Source: an uncultured Prevotella sp. (lineage in GTDB: Bacteria > Bacteroidota > Bacteroidia > Bacteroidales > Bacteroidaceae). Taken from it: a DNA stretch of 34,609 bases. Positions 7,778 through 16,532 of this stretch are shown here, one piece after another (position 1 is the stretch's first letter; each line of letters starts with the position of its first letter). The stretch spans positions 1 through 34,609 of the forward strand of contig CAAGGA010000038.1 in the NCBI GenBank assembly GCA_900769275.1, given 5' to 3'. Both the position numbers and the translations under genes were made by a program. The notes under the pieces are model-generated. The model had not been told where the DNA came from. It saw only the letters and a list, made by a program, of their open reading frames with translations, and ran no database searches.

Positions 7778-8752
7778 TCATTTCCTGTCACGTGACGCAA
7801 ACCATGATGCAAGGATGGTTCCTGATATTGAGTGCCATGCGCAACTCACGGCACAAGGTATGACGGCAAGCGGGCAAGTGACAGCGAAGAACGTTGATGA
7901 AAGTACCGTGGCAAGTCCTGCATTCTGCATTCCCACCTCAATGGAGACAGTACGGTTCTTGGCTTTTGAAAAGCCGCATAACCTGCCTACCGTATAACCG
8001 AAAAGATAACCTAAAGAGTTATGGCACAGCACTACTGCAAAGACAAGGAAAAAGAATGCTATACCCTCCATCAACAATTTGTCATGTACTGCCGCCACCA
8101 CGCCTCCCACTATGCAGGCAAGTCCCAATACACTGAATGCAGGCATGACACTCTGAGCCTTTCTGAAATTCTCGTTCTTGCCCCATAGCAGGTTGCAGAG
8201 AAAGCCTATGGTTACCGGCAAAAGGGTCACGATGAGTATGTTTTGGAACATTCCCCAGGCATTCACCTCAACTTTCTCTCCAGCAAGGAACAGCACGAGC
8301 AGAGGTGTCACGACAGGTGCCAGCAATGTGCTTGCCGTCGTCATGCCTACGGAAAAGGCGACATCTCCCTTGCAAAGGTATGACATTATGTTACTGCTCA
8401 CACCTCCCGGACAGCATCCCACAAGGATTATTCCCACCACGACGGGTTTTGGAATGTCTATCCCCACATAACCTACCCCTATTGTCAGCGTCCATGCCAG
8501 CAAAGGCATCAGGGTAAACTGGGAACACGTACCTATCAATATATCCAAAGGGCGCGATGCCAGCACCTGAAGGTCCTGCATGGTCAATGTCAGTCCCATG
8601 GTAAGCATTATGAAACCCAATATGCAGGACTGGACGTTTCCTTTCACCCACAGGAATATTTCGGGGACGAAAAAAGTTATCACGGCTATTGCTATGATAA
8701 AATAACTTGTGTATGTGCTCAGCCAACGGCTTATTTTCAGAAGCAGGGACAT
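7778..8752 (-). CDS. Bile acid:sodium symporter (SBF) family membrane transporter
   Basis: 324 residues, nearly all membrane-spanning (about nine or ten hydrophobic segments), matching the SBF/BASS family. Family marks are GCCPGGVSSNIMSYLCKGD (around 112-130), which forms one crossover helix, and SIEVGMQNAGLA in the second repeat. These form the two sodium-site motifs. Members carry bile acids, pantothenate, pyruvate or other organic anions with Na+, and the substrate cannot be assigned here. The gene follows the pectinesterase by 120 bp on the same strand and ends in a strong terminator, so the two probably share a transcript. Its leader is A/C-rich and U-poor. Confidence 0.9.
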   Translation of the reverse strand: MSLLLKISRWLSTYTSYFIIAIAVITFFVPEIFLWVKGNVQSCILGFIMLTMGLTLTMQDLQVLASRPLDILIGTCSQFTLMPLLAWTLTIGVGYVGIDIPKPVVVGIILVGCCPGGVSSNIMSYLCKGDVAFSVGMTTASTLLAPVVTPLLVLFLAGEKVEVNAWGMFQNILIVTLLPVTIGFLCNLLWGKNENFRKAQSVMPAFSVLGLACIVGGVVAAVHDKLLMEGIAFFFLVFAVVLCHNSLGYLFGYTVGRLCGFSKAKNRTVSIEVGMQNAGLATVLSSTFFAVTCPLAVIPCAVSCAWHSISGTILASWFASRDRK

Positions 8753-8827
8753 GGTCCTTGTATGTTTTTTTCTGTGGTGGTGTTCTTTTGTCTTTGCACT
8801 TCGACCTGGCCGAAGTGTACCTTTTCT

Positions 8828-8888
8828 CTTGCGGGAAGCCTATTCCGCCCACTTTTCCTTCTTGCGGGAAGCCTATTCCGCCCACTTT
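8828..8888 (-). repeat. Duplicated 3' end of the pectinesterase gene
   Basis: A 28-bp block at 8828-8855 is repeated exactly at 8861-8888 (period 33). The second copy contains the last three codons and TAG stop of the CE8 gene (stop at 8875..8873) and the first is a downstream duplicate. Each copy can fold as GCGGAA-loop-TTCCCGC with one bulge, the TAG lying in the loop. A further small hairpin (CACTTCG/CGAAGTG, 8797-8817) follows. Confidence 0.85.
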
Positions 8889-9838
8889 CCGAGGACGTTG
8901 GCAATGGTCAGTTCTTTCGCCTCTTTTTTGGTAAGCTGCCTTGACCATTCCACTCTCTTGTCAGGCTGTGCTCCCTCTCCCCTATTGTTGTACTCTGCAT
9001 AGCGGACAAGTTTCACGTCTTTCTTCCAGTCGTTCCACCCTCCCGGAGCAATGCCTTTCGGCAGTTCACAATTCATGAACACGGTATGTGCGTATGTTCG
9101 CCAAGGACGGCCGAGACACATCTTTGTGACCTCCGGGGCAAGCGTCACACGGCAGTTGTTGAAGATATAGCCATAGGTAACGTTTTGTGGCGTTGATGCC
9201 GCAGTAATATATGAGTTTACCTTGCAATGGATGTCACAATTCTCGAACCATGCCGTGGAAGGACCGAAGATGAAGTCCGTAGTGCCCTCTATATAGCAGT
9301 CCTTGAAAAGCAACGTCGTCTCTCCGCGACCTGTATATACCGTATCCTGATTGCCGAGGAAGCGGCAGTTGAGGAACTTTATCCTATTGCCCTCGGTATG
9401 CAGTGCGACGGCCTGTCCGAGCCGTGGTGCATTATTCTCTATCGTGATATTCTTCACGGTTATGTCCGTGCCGTCAATACGCAGGGTATATGTACGGAAA
9501 GTTCCTATCTTCTGGCTCTTTGAATGAATCTCGTCACTCTTGATGTTGGCGTGGTCATCGTAGGTAATAATGGTGTTGTCACGGTCTTCTCCGCATATTT
9601 CCACGTTCGTGAGCCATGACGGCAATATCAACTTTTCCTTGTATATACCCTTTTTCACGTATATTACCTTATGGTATTCCATGAAGGCACGGCATACTTC
9701 CAATGCTTCATCTATATTACGAAACTGCCCCGTACCATCTCTTGCAACGACGAGGGTGTCTGGATTGTCACTCACCTGTGCCTGTAAAGATACCGCAGAC
9801 ATGAGAGTGATGATAGTTGTCAGAATTACTTTTTTCAT
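8873..9838 (-). CDS. Secreted pectinesterase, CE8
   Basis: 321 residues with a signal peptide (1-20, ending SLQA) and a single right-handed beta-helix pectinesterase domain. All CE8 signature segments are present: GQAVAL (Gln142), GNQDTVYT (Gln164/Asp165, acid-base), DFIFG (Asp188, nucleophile), YITAAS and LGRPW (Arg244, Trp246). It removes methyl esters from homogalacturonan, which opens the chain to lyases and hydrolases. The tandem CE12 esterase at 1864-3708 is a plausible partner, but no pectate lyase or GH28 is in the window. Export to the periplasm or cell surface is expected. The 3' end is duplicated downstream. Confidence 0.95.
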   Translation of the reverse strand: MKKVILTTIITLMSAVSLQAQVSDNPDTLVVARDGTGQFRNIDEALEVCRAFMEYHKVIYVKKGIYKEKLILPSWLTNVEICGEDRDNTIITYDDHANIKSDEIHSKSQKIGTFRTYTLRIDGTDITVKNITIENNAPRLGQAVALHTEGNRIKFLNCRFLGNQDTVYTGRGETTLLFKDCYIEGTTDFIFGPSTAWFENCDIHCKVNSYITAASTPQNVTYGYIFNNCRVTLAPEVTKMCLGRPWRTYAHTVFMNCELPKGIAPGGWNDWKKDVKLVRYAEYNNRGEGAQPDKRVEWSRQLTKKEAKELTIANVLGKWAE

Positions 9839-9879
9839 AGTTAAATAGGTGTATAGTTAGTTTTCAGTTAAGTAAGTGT

Positions 9880-9888
9880 GCAAAATTA
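9880..9888 (-). promoter_or_regulatory. Candidate -7 element of the pectinesterase promoter
   Basis: Minus-strand TAATTTTGC, 42-50 nt upstream of the CE8 start codon, fits TAnnTTTGC. No clear -33 TTTG is visible at the right distance. Confidence 0.4.
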
Positions 9889-9940
9889 TCTTTTGTAATA
9901 ATTGTATTGGTTGGTGATGCATAATCTGTATGTGACATAA

Positions 9941-9958
9941 AGGAGTGTAGCGACTCCT
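9941..9958 (-). terminator. Weak terminator-like hairpin after rel
   Basis: AGGAGT/ACTCCT arms around a 6-nt loop, followed on the minus strand by TTTATG. It is the only stem I see in the 236 bp between rel and the pectinesterase gene. The stem is short and the T-run is poor. Confidence 0.3.
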
Positions 9959-10074
9959 ACTCGACTGTTGTCACGTGCTGATAATGCGCAGTAGGCAATG
10001 CAAGGATTATATAAAATAATTCTGCACACCTACTTATGTGCGGCATTGCAGTTCCTGATTATCATAGCCTGCCA

Positions 10075-12327
10075 TCAATAGGCTCTTACCACGTTCTGCA
10101 GTCCGGGTACTCCCTTCAAGGCATCAATAATCTCGGTAAGCTCATCACGGTCATGAACTTTCAGTTCTATCCTTCCCTCGAAAATGCCCTCATCAGACGA
10201 TATTTCAAGGCGATGGATATTGACATCCAACTGGTCAGAAATAACCATCGAGACATCTTTGAGTAACCCTTTCCGGTCTATACCCCTGATGGTAATCGTA
10301 GCATCCGAGAGCAACTCATCACCACACATATCCCAATTTACGCTGAGAATGCGGTGTCCAAAGGTGTTTCTCAACCTGTTAGCCACCTGACATGAGCGCT
10401 GATGTATCTCTATATGGTCATTGGCATCAATATATCCAAGCACGTCATCTCCCGGTATAGGGTGACAACAGTCGTGCGCCATGATATACTTTCCGATATT
10501 CTCCTCGCTTATTACGCACGCCCGGTCTTTGTCGAACCCGTCCCTTACCGTTACCAGTTCCTGTATCTCATCATTCTGAACCTTGCTTTTGAGGAACGGT
10601 ACGAACCTTCTCCAACGTGCCCCGCCTTTCGTCTTCTTCATGCCAAGAATACGGCTGAGATCCTTTTCTCCGAGAGTCACCGTCCCGTTGCCAATGTCCA
10701 GATACAGATGTTCCTGCTTCTCCAGTCCATGTTCCTCGCACAATGTTTTGATGATAGAAGTGGTAACGGAGAGATTGTTCTGTTGCAGCCAATCTCTGAG
10801 CATTTGCAGTCCTTTCTGCCTGACATCCCTGTCAGCTTTTCTCAACTGTGCCTGTATCTTGCTCTTTGCCTTTGCCGTAGTGACAAAGGAAGTCCACCCC
10901 GGTTGCACGTGCTGCGAGTTGCTTGTTATGATTTCGACCTGATCACCTCCTTTGAGGACATGACTCAGCGGTACAAGTTTATGGTTGACTTTCGCCCCTA
11001 TGCAATGTGAGCCGAGGAATGTATGTATATGGAATGCGAAGTCAAGAGCCGTGGCACCGGAAGGTAGCGTTACGATTTCTCCCTTTGGGGTGAAGACGAA
11101 GATTTCCTGTGCAAAGAGGTTTAGTTTGATGGCATCCAGGAAATCCATGGCATCCGGCTGTGGGTCGTCAAGGATTTCCTTGATGGTGCATAGCCAGTCG
11201 TTGAGTTCTCCGTCAGTGTCAGCGGAGTTATCTCCAGCCTTGTATTTCCAATGTGCGGCAAATCCCTGCTCTGCTATCTTGTCCATGCGGTCGGAACGTA
11301 TCTGTACCTCTATCCACCTGCCCTGATTACTCATCAGAGTCACATGGAGAGCCTGATACCCATTAGCCTTGGGATGGTTGAGCCAGTCACGCAGACGGTC
11401 AGGATGCGACTTGTACAGCTTTGTGATGGCGACGTAGATTCGGAAACATTCATTGACCTCCTCTTCCTCGGAGGGAGACGTGAAAATTATCCTGACAGCG
11501 AGTATATCGTATATTTCGTCAAAGGAGACGTGCTTGTTGCGCATCTTGTTCCAAATGGAATAAGGACTCTTGACACGCATCTTTATCACGTACTTGCATC
11601 CCATCGCATCGAGGATCTCACGTATCGGCGCAGTAAATTTCTCGAACAGTTCGTCACGCTGTTCTCTGGTGTGAGCCAGTTTCCGCACGATGTTTGCATA
11701 GGAATCAGGATGTTCGTACTTGAAGGCAAGGTCTTCAAGCTCTGTCTTTATCTTATTCAACCCCAACCTGTTGGCAAGAGGGGCATACAAATAGAGGGTT
11801 TCCCCTGCCACCTTGTATCTCTTGTTTTCGGGAAGGTTGTCGAGAGTGCGCATATTGTCAAGGCGGTCACATATCTTGATGAGTATCACCCTGATGTCAT
11901 CACTCATGGTAAGCAGCAGTTTCTTGAAGTTCTCAGCCTGTTCCGATGCTTTGTCTCCGAAGATGCCGCCGGATATCTTTGTCAGTCCATCGACAATCTG
12001 TGCAATCTTTTTGCCAAAGACATTCTCTATATCCTCCACGGTATAGTCAGTATTGTCTATGATGTCATGGAGCAATGCCGAACAGATGGACGTGGAACCG
12101 AGTCCCATTTCCCTTGAGGCAATGAGCGCAACGGCAATGGGATGGTTGATATAAGGTTCGCCTGAAGGTCTGCTTACTCCCTCCAGTGCCCTTTTAGCAA
12201 AATTATATGCTTTTTGTATGATGTCAATCTTCTTTCTGTGATTGCTTGACATATAGCTGTCCAGCAATTGTTGAAAGAGCAGCGACTCCCTTGTCTGTTC
12301 AGGTAATGTAGTATTCTTGTTTTCCAT
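10075..12327 (-). CDS. rel: RelA/SpoT-family (p)ppGpp synthetase with altered hydrolase motif
   Basis: 750 residues in the full long-Rel order: HD region (about 45-200), synthetase (about 235-345, with SPYSIWNKM, IYDILAVRII and KANGYQALHVTLM), TGS (about 400-460, IFVFTPKGEIVTLPSGATAL), a zinc-finger/RIS-like region, and a C-terminal ACT domain (about 672-750). It makes the stringent-response alarmone and senses starved ribosomes. The hydrolase signature HDxxED reads HDIIDN here (His87, Asp88, Asp91, Asn92), so the two acidic residues needed for hydrolysis are changed. It may be a synthetase-only RelA-type paralogue, with another SpoT-type protein elsewhere. It is the last gene of the parA-to-rel run, and its start is preceded by a long repeat hairpin. 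Confidence 0.93.
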   Translation of the reverse strand: MENKNTTLPEQTRESLLFQQLLDSYMSSNHRKKIDIIQKAYNFAKRALEGVSRPSGEPYINHPIAVALIASREMGLGSTSICSALLHDIIDNTDYTVEDIENVFGKKIAQIVDGLTKISGGIFGDKASEQAENFKKLLLTMSDDIRVILIKICDRLDNMRTLDNLPENKRYKVAGETLYLYAPLANRLGLNKIKTELEDLAFKYEHPDSYANIVRKLAHTREQRDELFEKFTAPIREILDAMGCKYVIKMRVKSPYSIWNKMRNKHVSFDEIYDILAVRIIFTSPSEEEEVNECFRIYVAITKLYKSHPDRLRDWLNHPKANGYQALHVTLMSNQGRWIEVQIRSDRMDKIAEQGFAAHWKYKAGDNSADTDGELNDWLCTIKEILDDPQPDAMDFLDAIKLNLFAQEIFVFTPKGEIVTLPSGATALDFAFHIHTFLGSHCIGAKVNHKLVPLSHVLKGGDQVEIITSNSQHVQPGWTSFVTTAKAKSKIQAQLRKADRDVRQKGLQMLRDWLQQNNLSVTTSIIKTLCEEHGLEKQEHLYLDIGNGTVTLGEKDLSRILGMKKTKGGARWRRFVPFLKSKVQNDEIQELVTVRDGFDKDRACVISEENIGKYIMAHDCCHPIPGDDVLGYIDANDHIEIHQRSCQVANRLRNTFGHRILSVNWDMCGDELLSDATITIRGIDRKGLLKDVSMVISDQLDVNIHRLEISSDEGIFEGRIELKVHDRDELTEIIDALKGVPGLQNVVRAY

Positions 12328-12338
12328 AGATTGCTTAG

Positions 12339-12451
12339 GTTGGTGGTTTGGTGGTTTGGTGGTTTAGTGGTTTGGTGGTTTGGTTGTTAGATTTCCTAAT
12401 AGAGTCATACTAACAACCAAACCACTAAACCACCAAACAACTAAACAACAA
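12339..12451 (-). repeat. Junction hairpin of GGTTTGGT-type repeats between mltD and rel
   Basis: Plus-strand GT arm 12339-12390 (repeats of TTTGGTGG) and CA arm 12411-12450 are imperfect reverse complements around a loop of about 20 nt. In the mRNA the GU arm follows the mltD stop and the CA arm lies 12 nt before the rel AUG. No protein-coding signal is present, and the repeats fill almost all of the 126-bp gap. Confidence 0.85.
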
Positions 12452-12453
12452 AA

Positions 12454-13812
12454 TCACTTCACTCTCAACTTCTTTCCCGCCCTTATCGAAGAACCGGAAA
12501 TCTTGTTCAGTTTCTTCAGTTTTGCCACGGTGGTACCGTTACGCTTTGCTATCTGGGAGAGCGTATCGCCTTTTCTTACGGTCACGCTCTTTGTCCTGCT
12601 CGTGCGGGTTCTCCTCTTGCTGCGTGCACTGCTTTTAGAACGTTTGGAAGTGCTGCTGCCGGATGAGCGATATACAGGAGCTGCATCATTGACAGCCACC
12701 TCGTCACGCTTCATCAGGTTGTCCACGTTGTATGCAAAGACAGAATCGGCATTATCAATGAACGCATTGACATATTCCACCGGCATACGCAAGTCTGTAG
12801 GCTCGCTGTATCCGGTCACTACATCACGCCTGTACTGCGGATTAAGGCTGCGAAGCTGCTCGATGCTGATGCCGAGAACCTTGGAGACCTGTTCAAAATG
12901 CAGGTCACGATAGAGCATTATCGTATCTGTAGGTACTGGTGCTTCCGCCACCATCGGACAGATATTGTGCTCGCAATAATAATTCATGATATAGTTGGCG
13001 GCTATGAATGCCGGCACATATCCTCTCGTCTCCATAGGGAGATAAGGGTATATCTTCCAATAGTCTTTCTCCCCTCCTGCACGGCGTATCGCCTTGTTGA
13101 TGTTCTCGGGACCGGCATTGTAGGCTGCTATGACGAGATTCCAGTCACCGAAGATAGTGTAAAGGTCGCTGAGATAATGAGCCGCTGCATAAGAAGCCTT
13201 GACGGGATCACGTCTCTCGTCAATCATCGTGGTCACCTTCAGACCGTATCTCTTACCCGTGGCAAGCATAAACTGCCACAGTCCCGTTGCTCCCACGCGA
13301 CTGACGGCATTAGGATTGAGTGCCGACTCTATGACCGGAAGGTATTTCAGTTCTAGAGGGATGCCATAGACTTCAAGAGCCTGTTCAAAAATCGGCATAT
13401 AGAAATTGCTTGCACCAAGCATGAATGCCACAGAACGGCGCAGACGACCAGAGTAACGCTCTATAAATTTCTGCACCACCTCGTTCCATGGCATTTCCAT
13501 AGCGGTAGGCAGGCGACGCAGACGATCCTTATATACTTCTATTTCATACACCGGATTGACATCGCTCATACGGCAGTTGGTATCCGGTACGAGATAGTTC
13601 TTGGAGTTATAGTCATTCAGCAGCGAGTCAATCTCCATGAGCATACCTTCCGGCACCTCTATGATTTCCTCTTCTCCGTTTTCCTTGTCGATGATGATTT
13701 CCTCGTCATCATATTCGTTTTCCTCTTCATTTCCGGTGACTTCCTGTGCAAATACTGGTGATATGCCTCCCAACATGAAGGCTAAAGATATGATTATGTT
13801 CTTTTTATTCAT
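12454..13812 (-). CDS. mltD: Secreted membrane-bound lytic murein transglycosylase D-like protein with LysM
   Basis: 452 residues from the ATG at 13812, chosen because a clean signal peptide starts there (MNKKNIIISLAFML...VFAQ). An upstream in-frame ATG would add seven residues before it. After the signal comes an acidic linker (24-60, rich in E/D), then an SLT-type transglycosylase domain with the catalytic Glu162 in YLPVIESALNPNAVS and the following GATGLWQFM. A Ser/Arg/Thr/Lys-rich linker leads to a single LysM (about 408-452, VRKGDTLSQIAKRNGTT). It cleaves peptidoglycan glycan strands, and LysM anchors it to the wall. It lies in the parA-parB-DUF5683-mltD-rel run. Confidence 0.92.
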   Translation of the reverse strand: MNKKNIIISLAFMLGGISPVFAQEVTGNEEENEYDDEEIIIDKENGEEEIIEVPEGMLMEIDSLLNDYNSKNYLVPDTNCRMSDVNPVYEIEVYKDRLRRLPTAMEMPWNEVVQKFIERYSGRLRRSVAFMLGASNFYMPIFEQALEVYGIPLELKYLPVIESALNPNAVSRVGATGLWQFMLATGKRYGLKVTTMIDERRDPVKASYAAAHYLSDLYTIFGDWNLVIAAYNAGPENINKAIRRAGGEKDYWKIYPYLPMETRGYVPAFIAANYIMNYYCEHNICPMVAEAPVPTDTIMLYRDLHFEQVSKVLGISIEQLRSLNPQYRRDVVTGYSEPTDLRMPVEYVNAFIDNADSVFAYNVDNLMKRDEVAVNDAAPVYRSSGSSTSKRSKSSARSKRRTRTSRTKSVTVRKGDTLSQIAKRNGTTVAKLKKLNKISGSSIRAGKKLRVK

Positions 13813-13862
13813 TTCCTGTTTTTTTATTGGCAAACTCTTTCATGCGACTGAAAACAGTCATT

Positions 13863-14645
13863 TCAAAACGTCAATGATGCGTTGATGCCCACTCCGCTGT
13901 CGGATGGAATGACAGACCTGCCCGACCTTCTGCCGCCATCATTACCGATGCCGGGACTGACAATCCCCGGACCTACCTGCAGGCTAAGATCATCACTGAT
14001 GTCAAACTGCGACAGGGACGCATCGACGTAAGCGTCAATGACGCTGAGCGCATAGACTCCTATGATGCAGAAGAAACTCATGTCGCGCCAACGACGGAAT
14101 CTGTCCTTTCTCTTCCTGAACAGTTCCTTGTACCTATCCATGTTCGACTCGTTAATCTGCACCCCAAGATGCAGGAACTGCTTGAAACTGTTTGTATTCG
14201 GGTTATCATCCATGATATCTATGTATGCCTGTGCATAGTCGGCATACATCTGGTTGTTCCATCTCATGGCATAGGCACAACCAAGGAATCCTCCGTAGAA
14301 GATTGGCAGTTTCCAGTATTTCCTGTTGTATATCTGTCCTGCTCCCGGCAACACTATAGCCATCCACATGGCACGTTTCGGGTCTGGTTTCCACGTTGCC
14401 CAATCCCTTTTCTGCTTCTTCGCCACCTTGTCAAGACGGAGTATGACCAGCGAATCATGCTTCGTGAGCACTGCCTCTTCCGTCCTTACAATCGTGTCAT
14501 TGTCCGCCTTTCCTGATATGGAATCCGCCCTCCACTCCGGATGCGCCCCGGCGATAAGGGGGAAGAGCAGACATACGATTGGGAATAACACCCTGAATAA
14601 TTTCAGATGATTGATGTTCACCTTATCTATAACTCTTAAGTTCAA
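13863..14645 (-). CDS. DUF5683-family protein
   Basis: 260 residues, recognised as the DUF5683 protein that follows parB in many Bacteroidetes. An N-terminal hydrophobic segment (about 17-34, ending AGAHP) looks like a signal or anchor. The core begins WATWKPDPKRAMWMAIVLPGAGQIYNRKYWKLPIFYGGF, which contains two membrane-type stretches. Another hydrophobic segment (FFCIIGVYALSVIDAYVDA) precedes a Gly/Ser-rich C-terminal tail that ends NASLTF, like an outer-membrane or beta-strand end. The biochemical role is unknown. It is 24 bp from parB and 50 bp from mltD, so co-transcription is likely. Confidence 0.85.
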   Translation of the reverse strand: MNLRVIDKVNINHLKLFRVLFPIVCLLFPLIAGAHPEWRADSISGKADNDTIVRTEEAVLTKHDSLVILRLDKVAKKQKRDWATWKPDPKRAMWMAIVLPGAGQIYNRKYWKLPIFYGGFLGCAYAMRWNNQMYADYAQAYIDIMDDNPNTNSFKQFLHLGVQINESNMDRYKELFRKRKDRFRRWRDMSFFCIIGVYALSVIDAYVDASLSQFDISDDLSLQVGPGIVSPGIGNDGGRRSGRSVIPSDSGVGINASLTF

Positions 14646-14669
14646 CTGGTAAGTGAGGACAACCCTGCC

Positions 14670-15569
14670 CTACTCTCCCTGCTTCAATCTGTCAAACAGC
14701 AGCATGATACGCTCAAGGTCTTCCTCATTCTCAAACGGGATTGTTATCTTTCCCTTGCCCTTCGGTGAGCATGAGAGCTGCACTTTGGAATTGAGGAACG
14801 CTGTCAGTCTGTCCCTGAGCCTGCCATATCCCTCCGGCAGTTTCTTGCAGGGCACTATCTTCCTGTTGCCCGCCCCTGCGACATTCTCACCGTTCTTGAG
14901 CAGGGAACACATCTCCTCCACCTTACGTACGGAATATCCGTTCTTCATAATCTCCTTGAAGAGCTTTATCTGCAGCGAAGGACTCTCAAGGGATAGCAGG
15001 GCACGTGCATGTCCCATGTCTATCTCTTTCTTCTGCAATGCCAGCTGTATCTGTGCCGGAAGACGCAGAAGCCTGAGATAGTTGGCTATGGCAGCACGAC
15101 TCTTTCCGACTCTTTCCGATACTTTCTCCTGCGTCATGCCGTCATTCTCCAGAAGATGCTGGTAAGCCAGAGCTATCTCTATGGAGTTAAGATCCTCACG
15201 CTGTATATTCTCCACGAGAGCCATCTCCATGATGCTCTCATCGCTGATGGTACGGATGTAAGCCGGTATTGCCTTCAGCCCCGCCAGTTGCGAAGCTCTC
15301 CACCTGCGCTCTCCTGCTATGATTTGAAATCTGTTGTCATCCACCTGCCTCAGCGTGATAGGCTGTATGATGCCTATTTCGCGGATGCTTGTGGCAAGTT
15401 CCCTGAGAGCCTCTTCGTCAAACTCGCGCCTCGGCTGGTTGGGATTGGCTTCTATCTGTTCTATTGCTATCTCGTTGATGGTAGAAGAACCTTGCGGACG
15501 CACCCCCTCCGTCGAGATGAGTGCGTCAAGCCCTCTGCCAAGAGCGTTGAATTTCTTGTGTACTGCCAT
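14670..15569 (-). CDS. parB: Chromosome-partitioning protein ParB
   Basis: 299 residues. GRGLDALI near the N-terminus contacts ParA. The ParB/Srx domain follows with IEANPNQPRREFDEEALREL and the CTP-binding GERRWRA segment (about 88-94), then a helix-turn-helix (TQEKVSERVGKSRAAIANYLRLLRLP) for parS binding and a C-terminal dimerisation domain ending IMLLFDRLKQGE. It forms sliding clamps on parS near the origin. It starts 21 bp after parA. I see no canonical parS (TGTTTCACGTGAAACA) in this window. Confidence 0.95.
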   Translation of the reverse strand: MAVHKKFNALGRGLDALISTEGVRPQGSSTINEIAIEQIEANPNQPRREFDEEALRELATSIREIGIIQPITLRQVDDNRFQIIAGERRWRASQLAGLKAIPAYIRTISDESIMEMALVENIQREDLNSIEIALAYQHLLENDGMTQEKVSERVGKSRAAIANYLRLLRLPAQIQLALQKKEIDMGHARALLSLESPSLQIKLFKEIMKNGYSVRKVEEMCSLLKNGENVAGAGNRKIVPCKKLPEGYGRLRDRLTAFLNSKVQLSCSPKGKGKITIPFENEEDLERIMLLFDRLKQGE

Positions 15570-15590
15570 TGTCGTTTCTGTTTCTTTTTC

Positions 15591-16376
15591 CTACTCTGTT
15601 GCAGCCTCCCGGGCGATTATTTCCTTTGCCAAGGCAAGATAGTTCTTCGTGCCAGTGGATTCTGCATCATAAAGTATGACCGGGAGTCCGTGTGAGGGAG
15701 ACTCCGAGAGCTTCACGTTACGCTGGATGACCGTCTTGAATACCAGTTCCTGGAAATGACGCTTCACCTCATCGTATATCTGGTTGGCAAGGCGGAGACG
15801 GGAGTCATACATCGTCAGCAGGAAGCCCTCTATCTCAAGCATCGGATTCAGTTTGCTCTTGATAATCTTGATGGTATTGAGCAACTTACTGATACCCTCA
15901 AGGGCAAAATACTCGCACTGCACGGGAATGATGACAGAAGAAGCAGCCGTAAGCGAATTGACGGTAATCAGTCCGAGCGAGGGACTGCAGTCGATGAGTA
16001 TATAGTCATACTCCTCCCTTATCGGCTCAAGAAGCCTTGCAATCACATGTTCACGGTTTCTGACATTGAGCATCTCTATTTCCGCTCCCACAAGGTTGAT
16101 GTGACTGGGAATGATGTCAAGCCCGTTGATATCGGTGGTATAAATTGCATCGCGCACGTCAGCATGGTCTATGATGCACTCGTACAGCGAGCAATCCACT
16201 TCCTGCAAATCCACGCCGAGTCCACTGGACGCATTCGCCTGAGGATCGGCATCTACTACAAGTACACTTTTCTCAAGCGTGGCAAGCGAAGCGGCGAGGT
16301 TGATGCAGGTAGTCGTTTTTCCTACTCCGCCCTTCTGGTTTGCCAATGCCATTATTTTGCCTTGTTTCTTGTTCAT
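15591..16376 (-). CDS. parA: Chromosome-partitioning ATPase ParA/Soj
   Basis: 261 residues with the deviant Walker A motif KGGVGKTT at residues 16-23, Walker B around ILIDCSPSLGL, and the Soj-type ending. It binds DNA as an ATP dimer and moves or positions the ParB-parS complex. It is the first gene of the minus-strand run parA-parB-DUF5683-mltD-rel and is divergent from surE. A TAACTTTGC box lies about 50 nt upstream. The start at 16376 is chosen because it is the only ATG before the P-loop that keeps the normal N-terminus (MNKKQGKIMALANQ). An internal ATG eight codons later would remove only a short lead. Confidence 0.96.
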   Translation of the reverse strand: MNKKQGKIMALANQKGGVGKTTTCINLAASLATLEKSVLVVDADPQANASSGLGVDLQEVDCSLYECIIDHADVRDAIYTTDINGLDIIPSHINLVGAEIEMLNVRNREHVIARLLEPIREEYDYILIDCSPSLGLITVNSLTAASSVIIPVQCEYFALEGISKLLNTIKIIKSKLNPMLEIEGFLLTMYDSRLRLANQIYDEVKRHFQELVFKTVIQRNVKLSESPSHGLPVILYDAESTGTKNYLALAKEIIAREAATE

Positions 16377-16427
16377 AATCTCTGTCGGGTTTGAGGCTGA
16401 ATGTACTTTATACGTACATAATACGAT

Positions 16428-16436
16428 GCAAAGTTA
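16428..16436 (-). promoter_or_regulatory. Candidate -7 element of the parA promoter
   Basis: Minus-strand TAACTTTGC fits the Bacteroidetes -7 consensus, 52-60 nt before the parA start. It lies back to back with the surE promoter in a 156-bp divergent region. The -33 position has no good TTTG. Confidence 0.6.
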
Positions 16437-16520
16437 GTGATTTTTATTTACATTTGTGTGCTTTTTCATTAATTATATACAATTTTTAGCATTTCTGTCA
16501 TTATTTTATAACCTTTTTCC

Positions 16521-16529
16521 TAACTTTGC
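16521..16529 (+). promoter_or_regulatory. Candidate -7 element of the surE promoter, nearly touching the start codon
   Basis: TAACTTTGC ends only 3 nt before the surE ATG at 16533. With the usual spacing, transcription would begin at or within a few bases of the ATG, implying a leaderless or almost leaderless surE-lpxB mRNA. Confidence 0.5.
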
Positions 16530-16532
16530 ATC

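Noticed and set aside
11251..12117. 288-codon plus-strand frame
   Set aside because: Shadow of rel, no recognisable domain.
14670..16532. parS site near parAB
   Set aside because: I looked for TGTTTCACGTGAAACA-like palindromes around the operon and saw none. It may lie outside the window.
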